Source: JACAEY01 sp049700155
GTDB taxonomy: Bacteria > Nitrospirota > Thermodesulfovibrionia > Thermodesulfovibrionales > SM23-35
Reading direction: 5' to 3'
DNA: 6,465 bases
NCBI GenBank assembly: GCA_049700155.1
Contig: JBNAVX010000129.1
Coordinates: 1 to 6,465 of the forward strand
Below the pieces are notes generated by a model. It did not search any database, was not told the origin of the DNA, and saw only the letters and a program-made list of their open reading frames with translations. A program made the translations under genes and the position numbers. How positions within the stretch are numbered: position 1 is the stretch's first letter; the number at the start of each line of letters is the position of its first letter. This document shows, in pieces, positions 1 through 5,551 of the stretch.

Positions 1-19
1 TCGCTCATTCTCGGCTCGA
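1..19 (-). repeat. Partial reverse-oriented copy of the structured repeat, cut by the window edge
   Basis: The reverse complement of these bases, tcgagccgagaatgagcga, is identical to 6423-6441 of repeat copy 2. It carries the C of copy 2 (6439) rather than the A of copy 1 (2095). The match covers the 3' arm of hairpin B and the tail after it. It stops where the hairpin B loop should begin, since the neighbouring bases (20 onward) do not resemble the repeat. The remainder would lie to the left of the window. It is therefore either a truncated copy or a modular variant of the family. A 19-base exact match to a repeat present twice elsewhere in 6.5 kb is unlikely to be chance, but only this fragment is visible. 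Confidence 0.6.
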
Positions 20-30
20 CTTTTTGCACT

Positions 31-60
31 TTGCTAAGAACATGTCATTTATCATACAAT
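31..60 (+). promoter_or_regulatory. Weak candidate sigma70-type promoter for the membrane-protein gene
   Basis: A -35-like TTGCTA (31-36, 4 of 6 consensus bases) is followed after 18 bases by TACAAT (55-60, 5 of 6). Transcription would start about 10 bases before the ATG at 77, leaving a very short leader with no Shine-Dalgarno sequence. The region is AT-rich, so such matches occur easily by chance. The repeat fragment at 1-19 lies just upstream. Confidence 0.3.
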
Positions 61-76
61 AACAGCAATCTAAAAT

Positions 77-1042
77 ATGGGATACATTTATGCGATAAAA
101 GAAGGAATTAAATTAGTCCACAGGGTCTGGCAGCTCGTGCTCGTTCAGCTTGGCATGGTGCTAATAAGTGGTATCAGTTTCTTTGTCTTTGTGGGAATAC
201 CTCTTGCTTTTGCCTTCATTATTTTTAATGTTGACCTTACAGGAATTGCTCAGAAGGATATCCTGTATATACTAAAAGAGCCGTCCGAGATTATATCAAA
301 GTATTTCGGTGTGGCTCTCTTTGTAATCATAGGACTTGTCGTATATATCTTTGCTGTAATTACATTCAGTATTTATGTATTTGGTGGTTCAGTTGGGGTT
401 ATTGGAAAAGTGATTGAAGATAAGAATTTAAAATTCAGTCTGCATCTATTCTTCTCAGAGGCAAAGAGACTTTTTCTCCCTATGCTCGGATTTACCACAC
501 TGGTTGGTATCATTCTTATTGTTGTCGCATTTGTATTTGGTATTTTAGGTGGGACAATAGTCGCTCTTGTATCTTATATAAAGCGCCTGGATTCAACACT
601 CGCCCTTTTTATCAGCCTCTTTTTTTCTATGATTTTAATATTACTTTTATTAGTCATGTTTTTTGGAATTATATCAATAACTATTTATGGAACAGCTGCT
701 CTTTCCATTAAAGGGATGGGTCCTCTGGGATCTCTTAAAGATGGTTTCCATTATATAATGAAGCATCCTCATGCCTTCTGGCTCTATCTTATCCTATTTG
801 GCATATATATCCTTATCAGCTTTATACTCATCCTTTTTGGTTATCCTTTTAAATTGATTCCTGTCATAGGCTCATTCATTTCATTCCCATATCAGCTCAT
901 TTCATATGTCTTTCAAACATACGTTGGTCTTATAATAATCGCAGTAATATTTATTTATTATTATTTTACTGAGATACATAAAGAGCCTGTTGTTGAAAAT
1001 TCTGCTTCTCGAGATCCTTTAAAAGATGGAAAAAATGGATAA
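77..1042 (+). CDS. Multi-pass integral membrane protein of unknown function
   Basis: This 321-residue protein is very hydrophobic, and I do not recognise its family. Long apolar stretches suggest about six membrane-spanning regions, near residues 19-50, 77-105, 132-165, 172-205, 234-255 and 260-297. Some of these are long enough to be re-entrant or paired helices. Glycine-rich turns occur in several of them (for example GGSVGVIG and GILGG). The segment IKGMGPLGSLKDGFHYIMKHPHAFW before the fifth region resembles the amphipathic loops of uncharacterised bacterial DUF4013-type or glycerophosphodiesterase membrane-domain proteins, but that is only a resemblance in style. The C-terminus is a short charged tail ending KDGKNG. 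No catalytic motif, signal peptide or Walker motif is visible. The ATG at 77 is the first in frame; no Shine-Dalgarno precedes it, so the start is not firmly fixed. The gene is monocistronic here and converges on the phosphatase gene with 7 bases between the stop codons. Confidence 0.75.
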   Translation: MGYIYAIKEGIKLVHRVWQLVLVQLGMVLISGISFFVFVGIPLAFAFIIFNVDLTGIAQKDILYILKEPSEIISKYFGVALFVIIGLVVYIFAVITFSIYVFGGSVGVIGKVIEDKNLKFSLHLFFSEAKRLFLPMLGFTTLVGIILIVVAFVFGILGGTIVALVSYIKRLDSTLALFISLFFSMILILLLLVMFFGIISITIYGTAALSIKGMGPLGSLKDGFHYIMKHPHAFWLYLILFGIYILISFILILFGYPFKLIPVIGSFISFPYQLISYVFQTYVGLIIIAVIFIYYYFTEIHKEPVVENSASRDPLKDGKNG

Positions 1043-1057
1043 TATATTATTATCCAT
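1031..1057 (-). terminator. Hairpin over both stop codons; terminator-like for the phosphatase gene
   Basis: atggataata (1035-1044) and tattatccat (1048-1057) are perfect 10-base complements around a 3-base loop. The hairpin contains the TAA of the membrane-protein gene (1040-1042) and the TAA of the phosphatase gene (1052-1050 on the minus strand). Read on the minus strand, the stem is followed at once by a T run (the A run at 1031-1035), as in an intrinsic terminator. On the plus strand no T run follows, so termination in that direction is less convincing. The stem is mostly A-T and would be weak. Confidence 0.45.
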
Positions 1058-1841
1058 GTGATTTGTTGAGGAACTTTAATGCCTTTTTGTGAAGCCTTTC
1101 ATTTCCAGCTGCGAGGATAGAAGAACTTTTTTTAAGACTGATTTCAAGGTCTTCAATAGGATTTCCCTTTATATCAGTAAATATACCGCCTGCTTCTCTT
1201 ACAAGCAACCACCCACCTGCAAAGTCAAAACTTCTTGAGAGAGATGGTGTAACAAATATACTGATTGAGCCACAGGCAAGGTATGCAAGGTCAAGTGCAG
1301 TAGCACCAAGACAGCGGGTCTTTTTAGATCTTCTGAGAAGTGGTGTAATCTCAGGGATGTCTCTGGAGGGATTCTGTGCCTCATATGCGATCAGATATAG
1401 TTCATCATATATCCGGGTAAAAATCTTTTTACCATTTAAAAATGCCCCTTTACCTCTTTCTGCCCAGAATTCATCACCATTAATAAGATTTACAACATAT
1501 GCGGTTTCTATATCCTTAATAGTGTCTCCATCTGCTACTGCGATAGAGCTACAGTAAAATGGAATCCCAGCAATAGCATTCCTGCTTCCATCAACAGGGT
1601 CTATAAGCACCTTTTTGCCTCCGCCTTTTATATCTTTTATTCCAATCTCTTCAGAGACTATCGTGAGAGATTCACCTGATTTATTTAGCTTTGAAATGAT
1701 TATATCTTCTGCACGTTTATCTATAGGATATGTTTTATCACCTGCAGCACCAACACCAATTGCCATATTTGTTTTAAACCTCATGGATGGAAGTTCATTC
1801 AGAAGCACCCTGCCTATTTCTCTGAGTAATTTAATCTGCAT
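1050..1841 (-). CDS. Inositol monophosphatase / fructose-1,6-bisphosphatase family sugar phosphatase
   Basis: This is a Mg2+-dependent phosphatase of the lithium-sensitive inositol-monophosphatase superfamily. Numbered from the ATG at 1841 (263 residues), the metal-binding motifs are present. VSEE lies at about 62-65 in place of the usual GEE motif. DPVDGSRN lies at 81-88 (family pattern DPxDGTxN), with catalytic aspartates D81 and D84, followed by GIPFYCSSIAV. The late motif SFDFAGGWLLVREAGG at about 204-219 contains the third metal ligand, D206. GATALDLAYLACG (179-191) is the conserved core helix. The SEE variant and overall length recall archaeal-type dual inositol-monophosphatase/fructose-bisphosphatase (type IV) enzymes. 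The substrate cannot be decided from sequence: inositol-1-phosphate, fructose-1,6-bisphosphate and 3'-phosphoadenosine-5'-phosphate are all handled by relatives. The frame also allows a TTG start at 1847 (two residues longer) with a weak GGA nine bases upstream. Neither start has a good Shine-Dalgarno. The gene stands alone, divergent from the mla operon. Confidence 0.88.
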   Translation of the reverse strand: MQIKLLREIGRVLLNELPSMRFKTNMAIGVGAAGDKTYPIDKRAEDIIISKLNKSGESLTIVSEEIGIKDIKGGGKKVLIDPVDGSRNAIAGIPFYCSSIAVADGDTIKDIETAYVVNLINGDEFWAERGKGAFLNGKKIFTRIYDELYLIAYEAQNPSRDIPEITPLLRRSKKTRCLGATALDLAYLACGSISIFVTPSLSRSFDFAGGWLLVREAGGIFTDIKGNPIEDLEISLKKSSSILAAGNERLHKKALKFLNKSHG

Positions 1842-1946
1842 GACCAATCATTGCTGTCCAGGATATTTTACGTTTTGTTTTGGACAATTTTGATGACTAA
1901 TGTATATTACGGGAAGACTCTAGATAAGAGCAACAAAAATTAAAAA

Positions 1947-1977
1947 TTTACAATGGATTATAGTTTTTGTATATAAT
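1947..1977 (+). promoter_or_regulatory. Candidate sigma70-type promoter of the mlaEFD operon
   Basis: TTTACA (1947-1952, 5 of 6 consensus) and a perfect TATAAT (1972-1977) are separated by 19 bases, slightly longer than optimal. A start about 7 bases downstream of TATAAT falls at roughly 1984, the first bases of repeat copy 1. The mla transcript would then have a leader of about 200 bases containing the whole structured element. No stronger plus-strand promoter was seen between the repeat and mlaE. The call rests on motif matches in AT-rich DNA only. Confidence 0.42.
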
Positions 1978-1980
1978 ACA

Positions 1981-2119
1981 TTTAGCCCATATTATTCATA
2001 AAATTCTTGGCGGATGCAGTGTTTGAGCGGATTTAAATTCTTTCGAAGAAAGAATTTACCTCGGAGGCTCGATCTTAATCGAGCCGAGAATGAGAGAGAA
2101 TACTGCATCTGCCAGTTAC
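1981..2119 (+). repeat. Structured intergenic repeat, copy 1 (imperfect palindrome with two internal hairpins)
   Basis: These 139 bases align without gaps to 6325-6463 with 5 differences (at 2064, 2066, 2095, 2112 and 2115). An outer stem pairs 2008-2020 (tggcggatgcagt) with 2102-2114 (actgcatctgcca), with a single G-T mismatch. Hairpin A pairs 2034-2044 with 2048-2058 (11 base pairs, GAA loop). Hairpin B pairs ctcg+gctcgat (2060-2063, 2067-2073) with atcgagc+cgag (2078-2088), with a 3-base bulge (2064-2066) and loop ctta. Beyond the aligned part, attcataaa (1994-2002) pairs with tttatgaat (2127-2135), so the palindrome may extend to about 2135. The size and architecture resemble ERIC-type intergenic palindromes or a small non-autonomous transposable element. 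No coding potential or transposase is seen. It lies between the candidate promoter and mlaE. Confidence 0.85.
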
Positions 2120-2170
2120 TTATAAATTTATGAATTAAGTAGGTTAGATCAGTTTTGCCTACGAAATTTT

Positions 2171-2175
2171 AAAGG
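2171..2175 (+). promoter_or_regulatory. Weak Shine-Dalgarno of mlaE
   Basis: AAAGG precedes the ATG at 2188 by 12 bases, which is longer than ideal. It lies in the loop between two self-complementary AAATTT blocks (2164-2169 and 2180-2185), so it could sit in a weak A-U hairpin. Initiation may be modest here, while mlaD downstream has a strong site of its own. Confidence 0.4.
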
Positions 2176-2187
2176 CTCTAAATTTAT

Positions 2188-2985
2188 ATGTCCATTTTGA
2201 AGATTTTTGAAAAGATAGGTGATATCTCTCTTTACTATATCAATCAGGCAGGAAGGATGGGTATATTTCTCTTTCATGTAATCGTTAGCATATTTAAACC
2301 TCCATATTACAAAATCTATAACATCATAAAACAGATATACATGATCGGAACACTCTCAATCTTTGTCATCATCTTCACAGGGGCATTCACAGGAATGGTT
2401 CTCGGTCTCCAGGGATACACTACATTGCGTAAATTTAGCTCTGAAGGCTTATTGGGGTCTGCTGTTGCTCTCAGTCTTATAAGGGAACTCGGTCCTGTTC
2501 TTACAGCCCTCATGGTAACTGGTAGAGCGGGTTCTGCAATATGTGCTGAGATAGGTATTATGAGGAACTCTGAGCAGATCGATGCACTTGAATGTATGGC
2601 TATTGACCCGCATAAATACATACTAGCTCCAAAATTCATAGCATCAATCATCTCAATGCCCCTGCTTGTGGCTATCTTTGATGTTACAGGTATCTTCAGT
2701 GGTTATATGATAGGTGTTAAGCTTCTTGGTGTAAATGAGGGCTCTTTCTTTTCAAGCATGTATAAGAATGTAGAATTCATTGATGTTTACATGGGATTGA
2801 TAAAATCCCTCTGTTTTGGTCTCCTCGTTGTATGGATCTGTTCTGCAAAAGGTTATTATGTCCATATGGAAAGGAGGGGTGGATTTGGTGCAGAGGGCGT
2901 AAGCAGGGTAACTACAAGTGCTGTCGTCCTATCCTCTGTGCTGATTCTTGTATTTGATTATTTCGTAACATCAATACTCATATGA
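2188..2985 (+). CDS. mlaE: MlaE-family ABC transporter permease (phospholipid transport)
   Basis: This is the inner-membrane permease of the MlaFED-type lipid ABC transporter. It forms a dimer that couples ATP hydrolysis by MlaF to phospholipid movement through the MlaD ring. The 265-residue length is normal for the family (about 260). An N-terminal amphipathic region (about 1-45) precedes several hydrophobic segments (around 52-75, 87-118, 145-175, 200-222 and 240-263). The family hallmark spans residues 99-141. It includes RELGPVLTALMVTGRAGSA, then AEIGIMRNSEQIDALECM and IDP, which contain the coupling-helix region that contacts the ATPase. The ATG at 2188 gives the typical family N-terminus. 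Its stop overlaps the mlaF start in an ATGA arrangement, so translation of the two is probably coupled. Orthology to the Mla rather than the mammalian-cell-entry or plant TGD importer branch is inferred from the adjacent single-MCE-domain mlaD and from nearby mlaC and mlaA. Confidence 0.95.
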   Translation: MSILKIFEKIGDISLYYINQAGRMGIFLFHVIVSIFKPPYYKIYNIIKQIYMIGTLSIFVIIFTGAFTGMVLGLQGYTTLRKFSSEGLLGSAVALSLIRELGPVLTALMVTGRAGSAICAEIGIMRNSEQIDALECMAIDPHKYILAPKFIASIISMPLLVAIFDVTGIFSGYMIGVKLLGVNEGSFFSSMYKNVEFIDVYMGLIKSLCFGLLVVWICSAKGYYVHMERRGGFGAEGVSRVTTSAVVLSSVLILVFDYFVTSILI

Positions 2986-3755
2986 ATTTAGAACCCATTA
3001 TACAGTTAATTGATGTAAAAAAGAGGTTCGGTCAACAGCAAGTTCTGAAGGGTGTTAATCTCTCAATATATGAGGGCAAGACAACTGTTGTAGTGGGGGC
3101 AAGTGGACAGGGAAAGAGCCTCATTATTAAACATATTCTTGGACTTGTAAAACCTGATAGTGGAAAGGTTATTGTTTATGGAAAGGACATAAATAAAATT
3201 CGCAAGAAAGAGCTCAGGGAAATAAGGTCTAATTTTGGTGTCTTATTCCAGAATTCTGCACTTTTTGATTCAATGACTGTATTTGAAAATGTGGCTTTAC
3301 CTTTAAGGGAAAGGACAAAGGCGACTGAAGAAGAGATAAAAAGAATTGTGGCTGAAAAATTGGACCTGATGGAACTTGAAGGCAGTGATGATAAATACCC
3401 GGCTCAATTAAGTGGAGGTATGAGAAAGAGGGTAGGGCTTGCGAGGGCGCTTGTCCTGAATCCAAAGATTGTATTTTTTGATGAACCAACAACAGGACTT
3501 GATGTTGCATTGAGCAATGAGATGTACCGTGTCTTCTACAGGACTCAGACAAAATTAGGTTATACTGCTGTTATCGTGAGCCATGATGTTCCAAAGATCT
3601 TAAAACTTGCTGACTATGTTGCGCTTATGCACAATGGAGTTATCCAGGATTGTCTTCCTCCTGAGGACTTCCAGACCTCTGATAATCTAGTAATCAGAGA
3701 GTTTGTGCAGAAGACAATGGGTTATATATATGAAAGTGAACAGGTGGAGGGATAG
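2982..3755 (+). CDS. mlaF: MlaF-family ABC transporter ATPase (phospholipid transport)
   Basis: This cytoplasmic ATPase subunit of the Mla transporter has 257 residues and all ABC motifs intact. Walker A is GASGQGKS (39-46), the Q-loop glutamine is Q90, the signature is LSGGM (143-147) followed by RKRVGLARAL, Walker B is IVFFDE (163-168), the D-loop is GLD (172-174) and the switch histidine is H201 (SHD). The basic signature variant SGGMRKRVGLARA is typical of the MlaF/Ttg2A/Mkl group. The C-terminal tail beyond about residue 225 is short and ends ESEQVEG. In E. coli the MlaF C-terminal region makes contacts at the MlaB-bound dimer interface, and no MlaB gene is present here. The ATG overlaps the mlaE stop by 4 bases, and no independent Shine-Dalgarno is evident, so translation is likely coupled. 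Confidence 0.96.
   Translation: MNLEPIIQLIDVKKRFGQQQVLKGVNLSIYEGKTTVVVGASGQGKSLIIKHILGLVKPDSGKVIVYGKDINKIRKKELREIRSNFGVLFQNSALFDSMTVFENVALPLRERTKATEEEIKRIVAEKLDLMELEGSDDKYPAQLSGGMRKRVGLARALVLNPKIVFFDEPTTGLDVALSNEMYRVFYRTQTKLGYTAVIVSHDVPKILKLADYVALMHNGVIQDCLPPEDFQTSDNLVIREFVQKTMGYIYESEQVEG
3746..3751 (+). promoter_or_regulatory. Strong Shine-Dalgarno of mlaD
   Basis: GGAGGG lies 6 bases before the mlaD ATG (3758), inside the last codons of mlaF. It is the best ribosome-binding site in the plus-strand operon. This may help make more MlaD, which is hexameric in the known complex against two copies each of MlaE and MlaF. Confidence 0.75.
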
Positions 3756-3757
3756 AA

Positions 3758-4201
3758 ATGAACAAGATAAGTATTGAGACAGCTGTTGGAATATTTATTA
3801 TCATCGGGTTTTTATGTCTTGCCTATATATCGATCAAGCTTGGTGATGTCCAGCTTTTTGCATCAAACCATTATGTGGTAAAGGCACGTTTTAACAATAT
3901 CTCAGGGCTAAAAGAAGGCTCAGAAGTTGAGATAGCAGGCGTGTCTGTTGGAAAGGTATCAAAAATAATACTGGATAATGATCAGGCTGTTGTTGAACTA
4001 TTAATAAACCCCGGTGTAAAGATTCAGGAAGATTCTATCGCAAGTATAAGGACACAGGGAATTATTGGGGATAAATATATAAAGATATCGCCAGGTGGTT
4101 CAGAAGAATACATTAAGCCGAACGGCTTTCTTTCTGAGACAGAATCAACTGTTGATATTGAGGAATTAATCAGTAAGTATATATTTGAAAAGAAAGAGTG
4201 A
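3758..4201 (+). CDS. mlaD: MlaD: single-MCE-domain lipid-binding component
   Basis: This membrane-anchored periplasmic protein would form a hexameric ring on MlaE and exchange phospholipid with MlaC. It has 147 residues with one N-terminal membrane segment (about 8-28) that lacks a cleavage site. One MCE domain follows at about 39-116, with the family features FNNISGLKEGSEVEIAGVSVG and the late segment RTQGIIGDKYIKISPG (pattern G-(I/L)-(I/L)-G-(D/E)-x-Y). The last 30 residues include TESTVDIEELISKYIF, a short helix of the kind that lines the central pore in MlaD rings. At 147 residues it is shorter than E. coli MlaD (183), mainly after the MCE domain. It begins 2 bases after the mlaF stop with a strong Shine-Dalgarno. 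Confidence 0.94.
   Translation: MNKISIETAVGIFIIIGFLCLAYISIKLGDVQLFASNHYVVKARFNNISGLKEGSEVEIAGVSVGKVSKIILDNDQAVVELLINPGVKIQEDSIASIRTQGIIGDKYIKISPGGSEEYIKPNGFLSETESTVDIEELISKYIFEKKE
4192..4198 (+). promoter_or_regulatory. Purine-rich ribosome-binding site that favours the ATG at 4209
   Basis: GAAAGAG lies 10 bases before the ATG at 4209 and within the last codons of mlaD. The alternative in-frame TTG at 4185 has only AT-rich sequence upstream and would give 8 extra residues overlapping mlaD. The site is a partial Shine-Dalgarno match, so the choice is likely rather than certain. Confidence 0.45.
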
Positions 4202-4208
4202 TTCCTAT

Positions 4209-4676
4209 ATGGATAATGAATATGTAAAAGAAATTCTAAGGGATTTGAGAGAAGAGATTATATTCTCTCATCTTGACGATGAAGACATAGATAAGATCGC
4301 CCCATTCTTTGAATTGAAAAAATATTCAACAGGGGATATCGTCTTTAAAGAGGGTGACCCCGGGGATTTTGTAGGTCTCGTTGTTTCAGGAAAACTGGAG
4401 GTCAAAAAACAGACTGAATTTGAAGGTAAGCAGGTAATCATAGCTCTACTATCAAAAGGAGCGCTCGTTGGTGAACTTTCAATCTTTGACAGGCATAAAC
4501 GTTCTGCTACTGTTGAGGCTGTAGAAGAAACAACCATGCTCATCCTGACGAACGATAAGTTAGAAGCTCTGATGAAAGAACATCCCTGCACAGGTATAAA
4601 GATATTAAAAGGGTTACTGAAGATCCTCTCACTTCGCCTCAGAAAGGCAACAGAAAGGCTGACACATATTTTTTAG
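4209..4676 (+). CDS. Stand-alone cyclic-nucleotide-binding (Crp/Fnr sensor-type) domain protein
   Basis: The 155-residue protein consists almost entirely of one cNMP-binding beta-barrel (about residues 20-118) followed by a long helix (about 124-152). GDIVFKEGDPGD (42-53) and VVSGKLEV (58-65) are the conserved barrel strands and turn. GELSIFDRHKRSATV (88-102) matches the phosphate-binding cassette. E89 and R98 stand where the ribose-binding glutamate and phosphate-binding arginine sit in cAMP/cGMP-binding members, so ligand binding looks possible. The final helix, ILKGLLKILSLRLRKATERL, resembles the Crp dimerisation helix. The protein ends where a helix-turn-helix would begin, so it is not a DNA-binding Crp/Fnr regulator. 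It is the last gene of the mlaEFD operon, starting 7 bases after mlaD. I infer a regulatory or sensory role in the transporter, in the operon position where MlaB might be expected. The ligand and partner are unknown. A TTG start at 4185 is possible. Confidence 0.88.
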   Translation: MDNEYVKEILRDLREEIIFSHLDDEDIDKIAPFFELKKYSTGDIVFKEGDPGDFVGLVVSGKLEVKKQTEFEGKQVIIALLSKGALVGELSIFDRHKRSATVEAVEETTMLILTNDKLEALMKEHPCTGIKILKGLLKILSLRLRKATERLTHIF

Positions 4677-4682
4677 TAATCT

Positions 4683-5510
4683 TTATTCTTCTACTTTCTT
4701 TTTTCTGTTCTGGACATATGCATCACGAATAGAAACATAAGGGTCAACTGCAGCCTCAATTATATCCTCATAATCTCCTATATGTAGAGAGGTATGGTTT
4801 ACTGTATCATATGCGGTAATTGCTACAGCAGTCTCAACAGGTCTTATATAATTAATAGGATTCAGGAAGCCATCTCCTACCAGACCAATGGTATCACGAA
4901 GGCTGGATGGTCCCAAGATTGGCCAAACAAGGTAAAAACCATGTCCTATCCCATAGGTCCCAAAGGTCTGACCAAGGTCCTCACTCTTCCTTTTTATATC
5001 TAACTGTCCTTTTGCAAAATCACCAAAACCGGCGACACCAAGAGTTGAATTAACTACCAGACGCACCAGTTCATTGCCTGCATCTTTCATCTTGAATTGA
5101 AGGACACTGTTAACAAAGCGGATTGGTGTAGTAATATTGTAAAAGAAATTGCTTACACCTATCCTTACAATCTCAGGGAAGATAGCAGAATAAATCTGAG
5201 AAACAGGCTTCAATAGCCAGAAGTAGAATTTATCATTAAAGTAATACCACCCTTTATTCCATATATAAAAAGGGTCGGCTATATGAGGAGCCTCTTCTTC
5301 ACCTTCTTCCATAACTTCATCTTCATCACCAACTGTCTCTGTTTCTATTTGAGAGACCTTCGCAGTCTCTATATTTTGATCATTATCATCATGTTGGCTA
5401 TCTATTGATGCTAAAGGTTCTTGAGGGTCCTGACGTATAGAATTATGGGCACAACCGAATAAAAAAAGGGCAGAAATAATAATTCCGATAAAAATTATCT
5501 TAAAATTCAT
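4683..5510 (-). CDS. mlaA: MlaA (VacJ) outer-membrane lipoprotein
   Basis: MlaA is the outer-membrane component of the Mla pathway. It forms a ring-like channel for outer-leaflet phospholipid and works with MlaC. The chosen start (ATG, 5510) gives 275 residues beginning MNFKIIFIGIIISALFLFGC, a clean lipoprotein signal with lipobox LFGC and lipidated C20. Residue +2 is alanine, compatible with outer-membrane sorting. AAGGAG lies 9 bases upstream. An upstream in-frame ATG at 5555 overlaps the mlaC stop but would put 15 mostly polar residues before the signal peptide, so it is rejected. Residues 21-77 form an unusually long, acidic, low-complexity linker. The VacJ domain (about 78-270) shows DPFYIWNKGWYYFND, VSNFFYNITTPIRFVNSVLQ, NSTLGVAGFGDFA, EDLGQTFGTYGIGHGFYLVWP and GPSSLRD. 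The gene follows mlaC after 41 bases, presumably in one transcript, and converges on the cNMP-domain gene with 6 bases between stops. Confidence 0.94.
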   Translation of the reverse strand: MNFKIIFIGIIISALFLFGCAHNSIRQDPQEPLASIDSQHDDNDQNIETAKVSQIETETVGDEDEVMEEGEEEAPHIADPFYIWNKGWYYFNDKFYFWLLKPVSQIYSAIFPEIVRIGVSNFFYNITTPIRFVNSVLQFKMKDAGNELVRLVVNSTLGVAGFGDFAKGQLDIKRKSEDLGQTFGTYGIGHGFYLVWPILGPSSLRDTIGLVGDGFLNPINYIRPVETAVAITAYDTVNHTSLHIGDYEDIIEAAVDPYVSIRDAYVQNRKKKVEE

Positions 5511-5519
5511 ATAAGCCTT

Positions 5520-5525
5520 CTCCTT
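5520..5525 (-). promoter_or_regulatory. Shine-Dalgarno that fixes the mlaA start
   Basis: On the minus strand AAGGAG precedes the ATG at 5510 by 9 bases. Together with the lipoprotein signal that begins exactly at that codon, it selects this start over the upstream ATG at 5555, which has only the mlaC coding end before it. Confidence 0.75.
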
Positions 5526-5551
5526 TTTCTGGTTAAATTGATATATGTCAG

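Larger units (their letters stand above)
1842..2187. other. Divergent intergenic region between the phosphatase gene and mlaE
   Basis: This 346-base stretch has no credible coding sequence. From left to right it holds the unassigned promoter region of the phosphatase gene (about 1842-1945, minus strand), a plus-strand promoter candidate (1947-1977), the 139-base structured repeat (1981-2119) and a 68-base AT-rich spacer leading to mlaE. In the spacer, GTAGG (2139-2143) and CCTAC (2158-2162) could form a small stem. Two AAATTT blocks (2164-2169, 2180-2185) flank the likely Shine-Dalgarno. No convincing minus-strand -35/-10 pair was found for the phosphatase gene. Confidence 0.7.

Noticed and set aside
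1856..1885. Operator-like inverted repeat gtcca...tggac upstream of the phosphatase gene
   Set aside because: Only 5 bases match on each side of a 20-base gap, well within chance expectation.
1357..1893. Open frames on the plus strand opposite the phosphatase gene
   Set aside because: They lie antisense to a gene with clear family motifs, have no ribosome-binding sites and encode no recognisable protein.
1981..2119. tRNA or a known riboswitch in the repeat
   Set aside because: The cloverleaf-like fold lacks the tRNA T-arm consensus and anticodon-arm geometry, and no riboswitch core I know could be matched. It is also present in two near-identical copies, unusual for a regulatory RNA tied to one gene.
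2188..4201. A drug or toluene efflux ABC system (the Ttg2 label)
   Set aside because: The Ttg2 naming is historical. The MCE domain protein, MlaC and MlaA nearby fit phospholipid transport.
4185..4208. TTG start giving an 8-residue longer cNMP-domain protein
   Set aside because: No Shine-Dalgarno lies upstream, the extra residues overlap mlaD, and an ATG at 4209 with a purine-rich site upstream gives a normal domain start.
4209..4676. Crp/Fnr-type transcription factor, possibly truncated by mutation
   Set aside because: The protein ends directly after the dimerisation helix, and only 6 bases separate its stop from the mlaA stop. There is no leftover helix-turn-helix sequence in any frame, so it looks like a genuine stand-alone sensor domain.
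4620..4720. Terminator between the convergent cNMP-domain and mlaA genes
   Set aside because: Only T-rich stretches and a long-range 8-base complement were seen, with no compact GC-rich hairpin.
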